Of a stretch of 64,000 bases of DNA, positions 43,835-56,905 are shown one piece after another (within the stretch, counting starts at the first letter, position 1; every line of letters begins with the position of its first letter). The position numbers and the translations under genes are program-made. This DNA comes from Bostrychus sinensis. Its lineage: Eukaryota > Chordata > Actinopteri > Gobiiformes > Eleotridae. Location of the stretch: positions 22,960,795-23,024,794 of the forward strand of contig CM036258.1 of NCBI GenBank assembly GCA_020698575.1, in the 5' to 3' direction. The notes beneath the pieces were generated by a model. The model made no database searches. It saw nothing but the letters and a program-made list of their open reading frames with translations, and had not been told where the DNA came from.

Positions 43835-43854
43835 TGACCTTTGACCTTTGACCT
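43835..43854 (-). promoter_or_regulatory. Triple DR1 nuclear-receptor element
   Basis: TGACCTTTGACCTTTGACCT is three perfect AGGTCA half-sites (minus strand) in direct orientation with single A spacers. DR1 sites of this kind bind HNF4, COUP-TF and PPAR-RXR or RXR homodimers. Its presence is seen directly. Any action on stxbp6 or a neighbour is inference. Confidence 0.5.
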
Positions 43855-44259
43855 ACTCAAGGTTGTAATAATACACTTAAGAATTTTTTTTGTGTGTGTT
43901 TTTTTACAAAAAAATGGAGATGATATTACATAAACTGGCATTAAAAGAGTTAAAAATCTGAAAATAATTAAATATTTGCTATTTATCAGGGCACAAGTTG
44001 ATTACAAGTGTTAAAGTAGAAAAATATGAATGTATACATTTTTTATGATGTTTTGTGAGAGGGACACTTTTGTCACTTAACAGGAGCAATATAACACATT
44101 TTGTTAGAGAGTGTAAAAATGAAGCAATATTAGATTTGTATTTAGAATATCAAAATGACTGATAAAATACTGAGCCAAATTTCATACAAAAGGTATGCAT
44201 CACTGCAAAGCTATTAAAAAAAAATTGGATCATTGGAGCCCCAATGAGGAGTGTCATTT

Positions 44260-44512
44260 AAAAATAATTTTTAAACCAGGACTAAAACTGGACGAAACCT
44301 AGACAAGGACTAAACCAGGTCTAACCCAGGTCTACACAAGGACAAAACCGGGACTAAACCTCAACTAAACCAAGACAAATGTGGGACTAAACCAGGTCCA
44401 AACCCAGCACATAACCACGACTAATTCAAAACTGCAACAGCCTCCCTAGGTACCACCAGAAGTAGACTGCAAACCCTCAGCAGTACCCATCCCACAGTTT
44501 GAGACCCACTTT
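44260..44512 (-). mobile_element. Minisatellite-MITE, copy 4, one end only
   Basis: The minus strand reads AGTGGGTCTCAAACTGTGGG, then a subterminal region, then TTTAGTCCTGG-like units. The other terminus is not found. Confidence 0.55.
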
Positions 44513-46744
44513 TATACAAGATGATGTTTAAGTTATGTTTCTTTTGTATCTGCCCTCCATTGCAGCAGCAGGACCATCTTTATCTGGTTGCTGAGTATCT
44601 CTTGACAGTTCAGGCCCATTCATTCGTCCTTTGGCTAAGTACCCTGACTTTAAGTGGTTCCCATAGCAATATCACATTTGCATGGCTCAAAAGACACCTC
44701 ACAAACAAACGCTGGTTCCAAGGGCAGCTTCTTTCAGGGACAAAAAAAGATGGAAGATGAAGCTAAACAGACAGGTTTATTACTGCATTGCACCACCACA
44801 AATGCGACTGATGCTGTTTAGTAATCCTGTAATTATAAAGGTTAAAATATACTTCCACATTGGGAAATTTGTTTTGTCTTGAGTCTGACTGTTAACTCCT
44901 CTTGGTGCAGAACAGCGTCTTACCTAGAACAGAAGCCACCTAGGTTGACCCTCTCATAAAAAGTATGAGCACCACCACAAATTTGGTTAAGCATCAAAAG
45001 TTTATTGCTTTAATAAGAGCCTGACATGTTGCACACGCCTCATTTTGTGATAACAGTTAAAGGTGCAGTCCAATATTACACTGTGACGGCTGTTTCCTGA
45101 GATGAGCTGCTTCTGGCTGTTGTCAGTGTGCAGCTCATGGTACATTCACCACAGCATTATCCTCTCCCTGTGGCACTTTTTGTGATCTCTCATCAATTTT
45201 TGCTATGGATTCTCTCATACACTGCATTATGACTATCCCCAGGTACAAGAATGAGTCATGCATCTAACCTAGCCAGGGTAATATCTAACATTCATTCATC
45301 TTCCACTTACTCCTGTTATTTCATTTCATTTATTATTTGTTTCAGTCATGTTCAGAATTGTTCGTAGCTATGTTTCAAGATAAAATCATTTTCCATTAAT
45401 TTGTTACATAAACAAAAAGGAGCAGGGTAGATCAATCTTATAATATCTGCCCCCTTCTCCAAATCAAGCAAACAAAAATACAGCAAAATGGCAAAACATA
45501 TAAATTTTTCTATGGGAGTCACATAAGTCACAGTCTCCATTGATGTTGGGAAACAAAATGGGCAACTTTGCTCAACTTTTTGGGATAAAATACAATATTA
45601 CAACCTATTTTAGGATTTACAACTCCTATTTTACAAAATTTCTAGCGAGAAATATACGTCTTAATTTCATAAAAGTATTAAAATAACACAAGCTTTTATT
45701 TATGACTTTAAACAATGACTTATTTCCCGTCAGTGTTAAATTGTGACATTCTTGCCACATTTTTGTTGCTATAACAAAGCTGTGTATACGGAAGGAACAA
45801 TAAACAAATGAATGATGTCCTATAACCCATAAATAGTCTTTATTTTGTGCTACTTCAGGTTATTGTATGTATTTATCTGACCAAGTACCAACAAAAATCG
45901 CACAAATCCAAATTATAGAATAGAGTTGCACTTAAACCATTTTAGGATACTATGCAGTGACATTGTTAATACTATTAAACACACATTTGAAACCATTTTA
46001 ACTTGATCAGCATTTTTTATTTTATTTTGCTAACCAAGTACAAACCTCTGTGATTCTGAAGATGGTTTGTCCATGATACCTGACGACTTAGTGCTGCATA
46101 ATAAACACCTAGAATTCTGCAAGCTCTGGTCTGGCACATATCCTTGTGTTATGAATAGGTCTGCTTCAAACTAGCTCCTAGCTTGCCTTATCAGAAACAC
46201 ACAGTTATCTTCAGAAAGAGGCCAGACAGTATCAAGACTCCTGCACAAAGCCGTCCACTGTCTATTCATGAGAGAGCGAACACACAAGCTCTGTGCTCTC
46301 GGCTGGACCAACATGGCTCCCATTCACCAACGAGCCTCCAACAGTGAACTGACGGTTGTATATCTTGAAAAACAATAGCTGTGGAATAGAGATTACTTCA
46401 TACAGGCCACATTATAATGGCACAACAACAGCTTTACTGTGCGCACATCACGAGTACAACTGTAGTGGCCCTGAAGCACAAAGTCGCACCAACAAATCCC
46501 AAAACACAACCAAGACTAAATCAAATTGTAAATCACAAGACCTCCAACAGAGAACTACACTAGAATCCTAAAGACACACTATCTGGACCTGGACCAAGGA
46601 TCTAATTCAGGGGTAAATGCTCTATTTTTCACAAGATTCCTGGGTCCAGATGACATTTTGATCCCAAAAATTGATTCTTTGGCCCATTACTGACCTTTCA
46701 TTGCACTTGTTGTGTTATTGCTGGTGCTTTTATTTTGTTAGTCA

Positions 46745-47287
46745 TTAAAGGGGCTATTTTGTGCAAAATCGACTTTTTTGAGCATTCTACCACGCTGTAA
46801 TGTTGTTCACTCATCATAAACACACCTCGAGTAGTTTTTTTGTTTGTATCACATCTGTTTGAGTAATCCTGTAGTCTCTGGTGCTGAGTTTCGGAGACCT
46901 CAGCACGCTTGGATCCACAAACGCTCCGCCCACTCCAGGAACCACACCGACCAATCAACAAGCCCTCTACATCCAGTCTGCACTCATTTACCCAAAAAGA
47001 CAGTGTACAGCTCTGTTTCCACTGAGTTCTTATTTTGTAGTAAAATGGCATCATACAAAAAGTTTAAGGAAATAAAATTCTCTTTTTCTCTGTTTCTGTT
47101 CAAAAGATTGTAATAGAGCTGCACTTTGCTAGTGTATTTACCTGTTTATGGGAGTAGTACAGTAACTATTGGAAACACTTTTCAGTTACATAATCTTTTT
47201 AACAGTTGTAAAATGTGCAATGCTGTTTTAGGGGCGACCAAGATTGGTTTAAAAATTGAAATAAAAGCATAATATAGCCTATTTAAA
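46745..47287 (+). mobile_element. AGGGGCTATATTATG-family element, copy B
   Basis: It starts TTAAAGGGGCTATTTTGTGC and ends AAGCATAATATAGCCTATTT. Interior landmarks GAGTAATCCTGTAGTCTC, CGCCCACTCCAGGAA, CCAATCAACAAGCCC and CCAGTCTGCACTCATTTA recur in the other copies. The short frames are not conserved between copies. Confidence 0.7.
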
Positions 47288-47966
47288 TTGACAGGACCCC
47301 TGCAAGATGATTACCAAAAAGATAATCCCTCTGACCACAAGGGGTCAGTAAAATAACAAATGATTAGTATTAGAAGTTTCTTTGATGTTGTAAGCTACAG
47401 TAAAAGGTATTTGTGGCTGAATTTAAAGAAGCATTTACCCCTAAATTAGAAGATCACCAAATCAACTTGAGTACTTGTATAACATCTCGACTCACATGAC
47501 AACTGTTTAACTGAAAAGAAACCCTCACATTATTAGATTCAGTACTCAGGTTCAGTCTGCAAATCTAATTAGAAAAACACTAGTGTTCCTTTGATTTTTT
47601 TTTTCTCTCCAACTTAAGTGATTCATCGTAAGAGCTCAACTTCAAATGCCAAAAGAGTATTTTTTTTAAACAAATCATCTCTGCCTTCTGCCTCCAGTCA
47701 CATCCTGTATTCATCCAAATAAAACTCAACCAAGGACAAGTGCGATGGAAGGCTTTGGAGAGGCTCGACGTGTCAGATGTGTAAGCCTTCCAAAATGAGA
47801 CACATTTGAGGAAGATGTTATTCAGCTGAAAGCAAAATACGACTTCACAAATGTCTGTTTTAGGTGCATAAATTAGACAAGCATATAACTAAGTGGCTAA
47901 GGAGAAAATGCAACTACAACTAATTGGCAATTAACTAACATTTTCCCCATACCAGCTCATAAATGC

Positions 47967-48118
47967 TGCTCATTAGTAGGAAGTAAGTAGTTCTGTTGTT
48001 GGACATAAATTATGATTTTAATAAGCTTAATGAGAATTATTAGGGAATAGTACCACAGAATGCATTTTAAAATTTATGTCCAACAATTTCCTAACTTCCT
48101 ACTAATGAGACTGCAGTA
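47967..48118. repeat. Imperfect hairpin / small MITE
   Basis: CTCATTAGTAGGAAGTAAG and TTGTTGGACATAAATT in the left half are answered by AATTTATGTCCAACAA and CTTCCTACTAATGAG in the right half, giving arms of about 55 bp around a spacer of about 35 bp. Confidence 0.65.
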
Positions 48119-49109
48119 CTATTTTTAAATTAGTAAGAGCACACGCTGTTTCCAGTACCTAGTAACTAAAATGTTACCTCAGTTTGCTGCTGCTGCTCTG
48201 TTGAGGGAACAACATCTAGAACAAAAATTGGAAAAAGCTGGACAAGCTAGTTAAGAAAACCTCAAAAATATAAATATTCATACACACAATAAATAGCTAC
48301 GACACAACAAAAAAAAGTTATAATTGCTTCTGACCAATGCTAGCAGGATATATAACCCTCTTAGCTGGGGTATATATCAAATTATAGAGCTTGGCATCAC
48401 ATTTCACAGTAGGCACAGTTCAGAGACAAACACGGACCTCAAAACAGTGTCTCCTGGCACAGACTCTGCTCTCGTCTTATTTTCCCCTGCTCCTGTGTAC
48501 ACTCTCAGGTCTCCACACTACATTACCACCCCCCTGACTGACTCTGACATGCCGAGCTCAATAGACCACTTAATAAGGCAGCTATTCAGCCCAGACCTCA
48601 GCCCACATACTGGACATTCCACAGGAGCCATGGAAACACACAAATATTTAATTAGTCTTTAGTGGAACCTACAACTTTCAATGTCTGATTCAATAATCCA
48701 GCCTTCATCTGTTTGTCTTAAGTGTTGAAAGTATTAGAACTCTTGTGATAGTGTCATATGAGGTCAATATTTTAGCATTACGAGCTAACATATAAAGCGC
48801 ATATGGAATTAGCTGCTTTTTTTGCCAAACTATGCTCGAGTGTTGATGAAAGAGGACCTTCTAACTTCAAACCGATCTGGATATCATCAGGCGAACAAAA
48901 AAAGTGCATTCCACAACACTTAGTTCTTCAGAATGACCTAAAGTAGTGTGTGTGAGCGGTATAATGAGAAACAAGCCGTGTCAAAGCAGGGTCAGGCAGG
49001 ACTTCAGAGGTAACGTAATCCAGTTATTGTACGTTTATGTCATTCAAAGATAGAGGTAAACCTGGGGCAGGCTGACAGAAGAGTGGCTGCCAATCTGCGC
49101 GTACGGCCA

Positions 49110-49282
49110 CTCTCACCACCACCAGACACAGTCACACTGACACATTCATACAGGCAAAGTGGGATAAGTGTCTTGACCAAGGACACAATGACAGTATGCA
49201 GTGCCGGTAGCAGGAATCCAACCGGCAACCTTTGGGTTAAATGGGCGAACATCTCTACTGACAGAGCTACAGCTGCCTCATA
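49110..49282 (-). repeat. tRNA-derived SINE copy
   Basis: The minus strand has GTAGCTCTGTCAGTAGAG, GGTTGGATTCCTGC and TGTCCTTGGTCAAGACACTT. Confidence 0.8.
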
Positions 49283-49289
49283 TTAGGAT

Positions 49290-49860
49290 ATGTGGTAGTT
49301 TAGACCTGGGTTAGTCCTGGATTAGTCCTAGTTTAGACCTTGTTTAGTCATAGATTTGTCCTGGTTTAGTCCTAGATTAGTCCTGGTTTAGACCTTGCTT
49401 TTTCCTAGAATAGCCCTGGTTTAAACCCTAGTTTCAGTTCTAGATTAGTCCTGGTTTAGAGCTTGTTTTTTCCCAGATTAGTCGTGGTTTAGGTCTGGGT
49501 TAGTCCTAAATTTGTCCTGGTTTAGTTCTAGATTTTTCCTGGTTTAGAGCTTGTTTTTTCCCAGATTAGTCGTAGTTTAGTTCTGGGTTAGTTCTAAATT
49601 TGTCCTGGTTTAGTTCTAGATTAGTCCTGGTTTAGAGCTTGTTTGTGTCCTAGATTAGTCAAGGTTAAATCCATGCTACTAGTGGTTTAGACCTTATTTA
49701 TTCCAGTTTCAGTCAGTTTAATTCCCAATTTAATCCTGATTTAGTCCTGGTTCCCTCCCTGTTTAGTCCTAATTTAGTAACGCTTACCTTTAGTCCATTA
49801 AAGCCTGTACCTGGAAAGCAAAATATTTCTGAGGCGGTATTTGGTGTGGAAAGTTTGAGA
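49290..49860 (+). mobile_element. Minisatellite-MITE, copy 5
   Basis: An array of TTTAGTCCTGG/TAGATTAGTCCTGG units, ended by TTTCTGAGGCGGTATTTGGTGTGGAAAGTTTGAGAACTG. This is the same 3' block as copy 1 (TTTTCTGAGGTGGTACTTG near 570). The left terminus is missing, and the array abuts the SINE at 49282. Confidence 0.65.
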
Positions 49861-51239
49861 ACTGCCAAGAAATACTGCATATTACCTGGACAATTAACAA
49901 CAGGAGGTGTAACAATAACTGTAATAACTGTAATGGGTTGCATCAGGAAGGGCATCCAGTGTAAAACCTATGCCAAACCAATATGTGAATCAGTGCACAT
50001 TAGGAGGCAGAAAATATGCTGTACCCACCCTGAGGGAAACAGGAAAAAGAAAAAATGCAACACTTTGTTCAGAAAAAATAAAACAGCAACAAATGGCAAA
50101 ATCAATGGCACCCAGTAATACTTTTGGCACTGAGTCTAATACACAAATGTCCCAACACCATTGCAATGCTGTAAACAATGTGTTTGTTTATACAGAGGAG
50201 GCACTTTGGGAAGAATGTCTGGTGGTGAATAAATGAAGCTTCAGCTAATGACGGTCTACCCTGTTTTGTTTTGTTTTTGTTTTTTGTTTTCTTCGGACTG
50301 CCAACGGACATCAATTTTCGTGACTTTGTGAACTCTGCGCAATGTAAGCAACACTTCCAACATACCCAAACTAAACAAACTGGACTTCATTTTGATTTAT
50401 TTACATCAGCACTACTCAACAGTTAAATGAAATCTTCTCAATTCAACCTGGCCTAATGGTTTTTAATCACACACAGACAGTACAATCCCTGTATGATCCT
50501 TTTTACTTCTTTCTCCAACTCCAGTAATTCCAACGGGTTTAGACTGTAAAAACATTTCCTAAACTGATCTACTTGTTAAGAAAACCATTCCATCGGATTA
50601 CAGTTTAAACCCGAAATATGAAAACTAATAATGAATCAAAGCTTTCTGAGGCAGTGCTCCAGACCTCACATTCTGGCCCATGTGTTTTCTTTTACACAAG
50701 GTTTAGACCAGCAGTGCATATAGTATAGTGCAAAATCGAAGAATATCATTACTGTTGCACACATATCTGGAAAATACATACTTGTTATAGTTGCAACCAA
50801 GTAATTCCCCAAATGCAATAATAATATAAAGATTGATTCACTTCAAAGCCTATTATGCAAACCAACACAGAGGGATACATTAGGAATATACACAGCACAG
50901 TCCCACAAGAAAACCCCAGGAGTACACCACCCCAGTGCATAAATCCATAAACATAATGATAGTTTTCATAATGAGGCAGACCACACTGTTGCACCCATCC
51001 TCTGTCTCTGGGTGAAATCATTTGTGCTTTTGGATCATCAGTGACATAATATTTATAAAGCAGACTCGGCTGTGACATATGTGGTTGTAAAGGCACAGCA
51101 GAAGTTATTAGGTCTGTATGGAAACTCTGTGAAAATGATCACAATGGTAACTCCGTAGATTGGAGTGGTTGTTTACCTATTACAATCAGGGTCATACACA
51201 GGAGGTTAGAAATACTGAGGTCCATCATGCTGACAACCA

Positions 51240-51945
51240 GTTTAGTCCTTGTTTTAGTCCTAATTTCGACCTGGTTTAGACCTGGTTTGGCCCTAGTTTA
51301 GATCTGATTTAGACTGGTTTAGTCCTGGTTCAGTCCTTGTTTAGACTTGGCTTAGCCCTGTCTTTTTCCATATTAAGTCTTGGTTTAGACTGGTTTTGTC
51401 CTGGTTTGGCCCTAGTTTAGACCTGGTATAGTCCTTGCTTTAACCCGGTTTAGTCCTGTCTTTTTCTTTACCCCTAGTTTAGTCCCTGTTTGGACCTGGT
51501 TTACACCTATCTTTTTCCTAAATAAGTCCGGGTTTACACTAGTTTTTTCTGGTTTAGCCCTGGTCTAGTCCTAGTTTAGACCTGGTTTTGTCTTGGTTTA
51601 TCCCTGATTTAGAATTGGTTTAGACCTGGTTTGGTCCTGGTTTAGACCTGGTTTAGACCTGGTTTGGTCCTGGTTTAGACCTGGTTTAGACCTGGTTTGG
51701 TCCTGGTTTAGACCTGGTTTGGTCCTGGTTTAGACCTGGTTTGGTCCTGGTTTAGACCTGGTTTATCACTGGTTTAGTCCTGGTTTAGACCTGGTTTGGT
51801 CTTGGATTAGCCCTGGTTTGGTCTTGAATTAGCCCTGGTTTAGTCCTAATTTTGTCTAGGTTTAGCCCTGGTTTGGTCCTGGTTTACTCCTGTCATTTTC
51901 CTAAACAAGTCCAGGTTTAGATCTGGTTTAGTCTAGTACTAGAAA
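51240..51945 (+). repeat. Expanded TTTAGTCCTGG minisatellite (copy 6)
   Basis: About 60 units. From about 51600 to 51790 the array is nearly pure, with CTGGTTTAGAC and CTGGTTTGGTC units alternating in 22- and 33-bp higher-order blocks. No terminal CAGTGGTTCTCAAAC end is evident, so it is either a truncated MITE or an array that outgrew its carrier. Confidence 0.8.
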
Positions 51946-52735
51946 AATACTGAGGTCCAGACCTCTGTGACCTCTGTGGTATGTGTGGTCATGCTTACAT
52001 GCATGTCTTTAGATTGTGGGGGACATTGGTGAGAGGCAGGAGAGCTAACCACTCTGCCATTGAGCATTTTTAAAAAATAGTGTGTATTGTGTAAACTGTG
52101 AGCACTAGTGAGCGATCATAACTTGGATTGTATTGAACCACTGATGTTTGCTTCAGGTAAATGAACTTGAATAATATTTGTTTGCCTGGTGCAGATTATG
52201 CCACACCCCAACACAAGTATCAATTCTGGAGATGTCATCGTACAAGGTGGCTCTTGGTCTCAAAAACCTTAATAATAAACCTTAATAATGTTTCCTACTC
52301 CCAATATTTCATGGACTCTGTGTATACTTTACTTGCTGCCAATATAGCCCTCCCATTCTCGTATCAGTGGCCAGTATGTAATGTCAGATACTGTAAACCA
52401 GACAAAAAGCAGCTGTTACTAAGAACTGTCAGAGGAAACATACTGTGGTGAAGTCTAAAATGTTCCACTAAAATGTTTGTAGATTTTTTTTTTAAATCTA
52501 AAACTAATGTAGGCTATAAAACAGTACTTTCATACTTATTTTGAAAACAGAAGTAAAGTGGACAACAGTATTATTAATACTAGCAGGCAATGATCTTCAA
52601 TGTATGGAATGGCAATAGTCATTACAAAAAGCATCTGCTACATAAACTAAATCATTTGGGGAAAATGTCAAACTAATGACGGCATATATGGGCTGTCAGT
52701 GAGTGGGTAGAAAACATTATAATATGGCAGTTTAT

Positions 52736-52850
52736 TTTTATTTTTATTTAGGGCGTCCTGGACAAGAGGCGTCAACAACAAATCCCACAGGCGAGACCCT
52801 TGATACAATTCATACAAAATACAATAAAACAAACATAGAAAACAGACGTT
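52736..52850 (-). repeat. Possible LINE 3' tail
   Basis: The minus strand reads GGGTCTCGCCTGTGGGATTT, TTGACGCCTCTTGTCCAGG and a TAAATAAAAATAAAAATAAA tail, resembling 3' ends of fish LINEs. There is no coding part. Confidence 0.35.
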
Positions 52851-53599
52851 AACGATAAATAGATTCAATTTCTCAGACACATTTAAAAAAAAGCAAACAT
52901 TTAATATGTTTAAGTTCTGCTAATATAACTTTTGCAGATTATGCTAACTCACATAACTTAGATTTGCATTTAATATTGGATAAGATCCCACATTCTTTAG
53001 CAAAAATGAACACGATTCCATTGAAAAACAGTTGCAGTACCATTGTGCAATCTTAGGAAATCTTGCTAATCAAAACTAATGAGAGCTCCAGGGTAGGATA
53101 GTTCCTGGATAGATTCTCTCTAAAGGCATTCATTTTATTTTCTACTAATCTTATTATAATAAAAAGCTGCAGTGTTATCTCAGGATTAGGCTGTGGTGAT
53201 AAATGTGTGGCAACATTTTGTACTCATCTGTAGATATATTTAATAATTAGGAAGCTGAGATGAAAGAGTGTTCCTTCGAGCTGGAGCAGGATGTTCCTAT
53301 TCTTTTACATATCTTTGTGAATTAAATCAGAATTATGCTATTATAGAGATAGGGAGTGTGAGAAGAAGGTGGATCATAATTTACACAGAAATGGGAGAAA
53401 AGAGAAACATTGTGCTAATACATTTATAATATAACAAGGCAAAAAGTACAAGTGGAATATTTTACTTAACATTTTATAGATAAACAATTGTTAGAGTCAT
53501 AGTGCCACACTTTCTGCTCAGATAAGAATTCAAGGCTTTACTTTGGTTTAACATTTAGACATATGAGACTAAAGTTAATATCTATTGACTCTTTGGACC

Positions 53600-53755
53600 A
53601 GTACAATATTAAACTTTTAACTTTTCTGAGCTTTTTACCACATTATAATGTTGTCTCCTCCTGGACTTGTATATTGTTTCATTTACGCAATTTCAGTAAT
53701 CCTGTATGCTGGGGCCCTGACCTTCTCAAGAGCTGAAAACGCTTAGTTTCACCGC
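53600..53755 (+). mobile_element. AGGGGCTATATTATG-family fragment (copy E)
   Basis: CTTTTTACCACATTATAATG and CAGTAATCCTGTATGCTGG match the interior of copy B in order. The termini are absent. Confidence 0.5.
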
Positions 53756-54939
53756 TTAACCTCAGACCCAGACCCCTGAAGAGGACCTATCAATGGGGCT
53801 GGCACCTGCAAACTCCATTTTAGAAAACTTTGATGCACCGGATAGAAATATAGTGCAACTACTACTACTTTTAGAATACATTTTACTGAATACAATAACA
53901 AAGCGACTAACCACATTAGAGCCAAACTGGGCCCACACAGAGATGAAGGCTGTATTGTTACATAGCTTATAGCGTGTCATAAATGTAATTTTGTTGTCCC
54001 AAACTAGAGCTGAGCTGGTAAGACGCAACAGCTAGAACTTAGTTTTACAGAGCCACCCAAGTACGTCAGTTCACAACATTTACTTTGAGAAGTCCTGTCT
54101 ACTGCAGATTCAATGACAGACCACAACATCATCTATTTTTGAGATGCCCCGAGACAGAAATCTCACTATGTGGTTCATGCCAAGGTCTATCTGATTTTAG
54201 ATTTTTCTTTGCTCCCAACACAAAAACCTTTGGCTCTTAAGCGTTCACTTGTTCACAGTGCAGTAAATCTTTCAGCTTTCTGCCTACGAGACAATAGTTG
54301 CTTTACATAATAATGACACAAAGCTTTTATTTTAGGCTTTTCAAAATAAAAATCTTGTGTCAAGTGTACTGTTCACTTTTGCAAAATCAAAGTTTGGATT
54401 TTAGTGACGTAGTATGCACATGCACCAAGGCTTGATGCCACAATATGTAATATGTGATACTTACATTTTTTTAATAATAACTATTAAAGCTTGATTACAA
54501 CTACACTGCACTTTACAAAATGGCAATATACTAGTACTTTTGTACTAATTTTGTTTTACATCTTACCTCAAAGTGAATAATTTTAGAAACGGATTATTCT
54601 CACTCTGTGGTCTGTGTCCTGCTACAATGTACAATGACATCATTATCATGGGCCAAGTGGCATTTGAGAAAGTACATGCTCGAGGAGGTTTTACATGGTA
54701 CAATGTTCTTAAACCTAAAATACCACTGATGTATAAAGAAAGGGAAATTACGTAACAGGTTTGCTGTTCCAGAGAAAACAACAATACAATAATCATCCTT
54801 TTATCCATTGTTAATATAAGAAAATAAATGTACCCACAACTACAATACGGACAGTGTAGCTTTACAAATATCTAAACGGGACCAGTACAATTTCTATTAA
54901 ATTGGCATACAGCACATTGCTGGACCTTGAAGCCTCCCC

Positions 54940-55290
54940 TAAAAGAAGACATATTATGCTGTTTTTTAATTAAATTTGATTAAAGCCCTCTACAGACACT
55001 ACTTCTCTTCTTCGTTCTTCTCTTTTTGGGTTCACACATGAATAAAGTTGGGAGGATTTCAACTCGGACTTGAGAGGAAAAACTCTGAGTGCTTGTACTA
55101 AATGGTGGGGGATGGACAGAGGATGTTATAATGGCTAATTAGAATGGCTATTAGCAACATGAAGCTAACAGATAAATGAGCTGACTGCTTCATAGCGGTC
55201 GTGGTTTGAGTGCTGAAATTGTCAACATGTACAACATTGTACAACATGATTAAAAGCTCAGAAAAGTGGATTTAGCAGAATAAAAGACCT
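54940..55290 (-). mobile_element. AGGGGCTATATTATG-family element, copy D
   Basis: The minus strand starts near TTTTATTCTGCTAAATCCAC (compare copy A's GTTCGGCATTATATAG end region with GCTCAGAAAAGTGG) and ends GCATAATATGTCTTC. Decayed ends. Confidence 0.5.
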
Positions 55291-55969
55291 CTGATTAATG
55301 ATTCAGTTGAAGCTAATTATAATGACTACAAGTCCACAATTAGAAGACAAAGCACAGTGTATTTCCTTAGGCATTTTCTAATACTCTCCTTACACACAGC
55401 CACACAGACAGTATCACTGAAGGCCACAGATTGGTCCAATATCTTGACAGATAATAAAGACAGGAAAAGTTCCATTTGTTCTCTCTCTAATGGGCCTCCA
55501 TCTGGTTTCTCCCTGAAAGATTTCCTGTGGAAGAGGAAACAGCTGCTTGATGTCCACTTATTATTCATTCTGTCCTTTTTGTCTTCCCACAGAACACTTC
55601 TTATCTCAAACTTCCATGAACTTTCCAGATGTCACATATAGTCTTTAATGCGTGTGGGCTAACGGTGAGTACATGTTGTGCCCAGACCTTCAGTAGAGCT
55701 GCAGGGGGGGTGTATCCATAGCGCTACAGTTAAATACCAGAGCGGAGCCCACCCTGAGCCTGACAGAGGGGCTCCTAGGGGCCGGCACAGTGGTAAGTAG
55801 GGGCCACACTGCTTCCTGGAGAGACTCAGATGCCAAATGTGTCAGTGCCCATCCTGTCTAACCTTTACACAGTCATCACCACTCAGCTGTGATCTGCACG
55901 ACAGCGCCTGCTAAGAACATGGAGGACAGAAAAAAGTTTCAGAATGTATGGCTACTTTTGTACTGACCC

Positions 55970-56165
55970 AGAACAGTGCTCAGGTGCACAACACTGTATA
56001 AGGTAATGCCCCAGCTGGGTTCTCCTGACCTGGATCCTGGCTCAAGATCTGGAGAGGACTCTCAAGGTCCTGCTCATGACTGTTTACCCCAGCAGCATTA
56101 AAAGGATGCAGAGAACAAATTTCTCTACAGGGACAATTAAGTCAACCTTAACCTTAAACTTTTGT
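55970..56165 (-). repeat. Dispersed repeat, reverse copy of 20705-20945
   Basis: GATCCTGGCTCAAGATCTGG and GGATGCAGAGAAC are the complement of landmarks in the copy at 20705, in reverse order. Confidence 0.6.
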
Positions 56166-56634
56166 GTCCAAATATGGTAATAACTTCTGGTCTTTTAAAA
56201 GTCAGTGAACTTCCACAGCTTCAGGTAATTCTACTAAGATAAAACCGTAGCACCCAGCAGACATCCAGAAGACCCCCAAGCTCTGTGATTAGCTGTCCCA
56301 GTGGTATGTCCCAGAGGTGTAAGGTGCAGTGTGGGGAGCATATGGTGGTTTTGGGAGTTCTGTCGAGGTTCATGCTGGGAAGTCACTTCCCTACAGCGAG
56401 TGTGTGCAAACAGAGAGCACCCAGCTGCTCCTCTGGGTGACCTTCATTAGCACAATTAACATGCATGCCACTCACAGACAGGCTGGGCCCATACCGCACT
56501 GTGAGAATGGACTCAAAAGATATGCATCATGCTGGACAGAATAATGGCTGACTAAAAGCATAAGGCACTCACAGAAATGGCTTCATTTAAAATATTATAA
56601 ATAATAGTTCAAATAATATGTCAGTTTTGATTCA

Positions 56635-56905
56635 ATGTTTACAGCAATCAGGCAAGTGAACATTTTTGACAAAGCCCAAATTGTGATGGCTAGACAACTG
56701 GGTCAGAGCATCTCCAAAAGTGCAGCTCTTCTGGGGTGTTCCCAGTCTGCAGTGGTCAGTAGTATATTAAAAGTGGTTCATGAAAGAACAGTGCTGAAGC
56801 AGCGACAGGTGATGCATGTGGGGAGTGAGAGCTGACCTGTGTGGTCAGGCGACAGAAGAGCTACTGTAGCTCATATTGCTGAAAATGCTATGGCTAACCA
56901 TTCTG
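56635..56905 (+). pseudogene. Tc1-like transposase N-terminal HTH fragment
   Basis: The frame reads DKAQIVMARQLGQSISKSAA, then LLGCSQSAVVSSILK, the N-terminal helix-turn-helix DNA-binding region of Tc1-like transposases. It stops after MHVGSES, and the catalytic DDE part is not present nearby. Confidence 0.75.

Noticed and set aside
45290..45540. Possible LINE 3' tail (AAAAGGAGCAGGGTAGA segment)
   Set aside because: It resembles fish LINE tails only by a short phrase. There is no coding part or clear poly-A end, so it is not listed as a feature.
48324..48662. 112-aa plus-strand frame
   Set aside because: No domain, signal or splice evidence. Ser/Thr/Pro-rich composition is expected from this DNA by chance.
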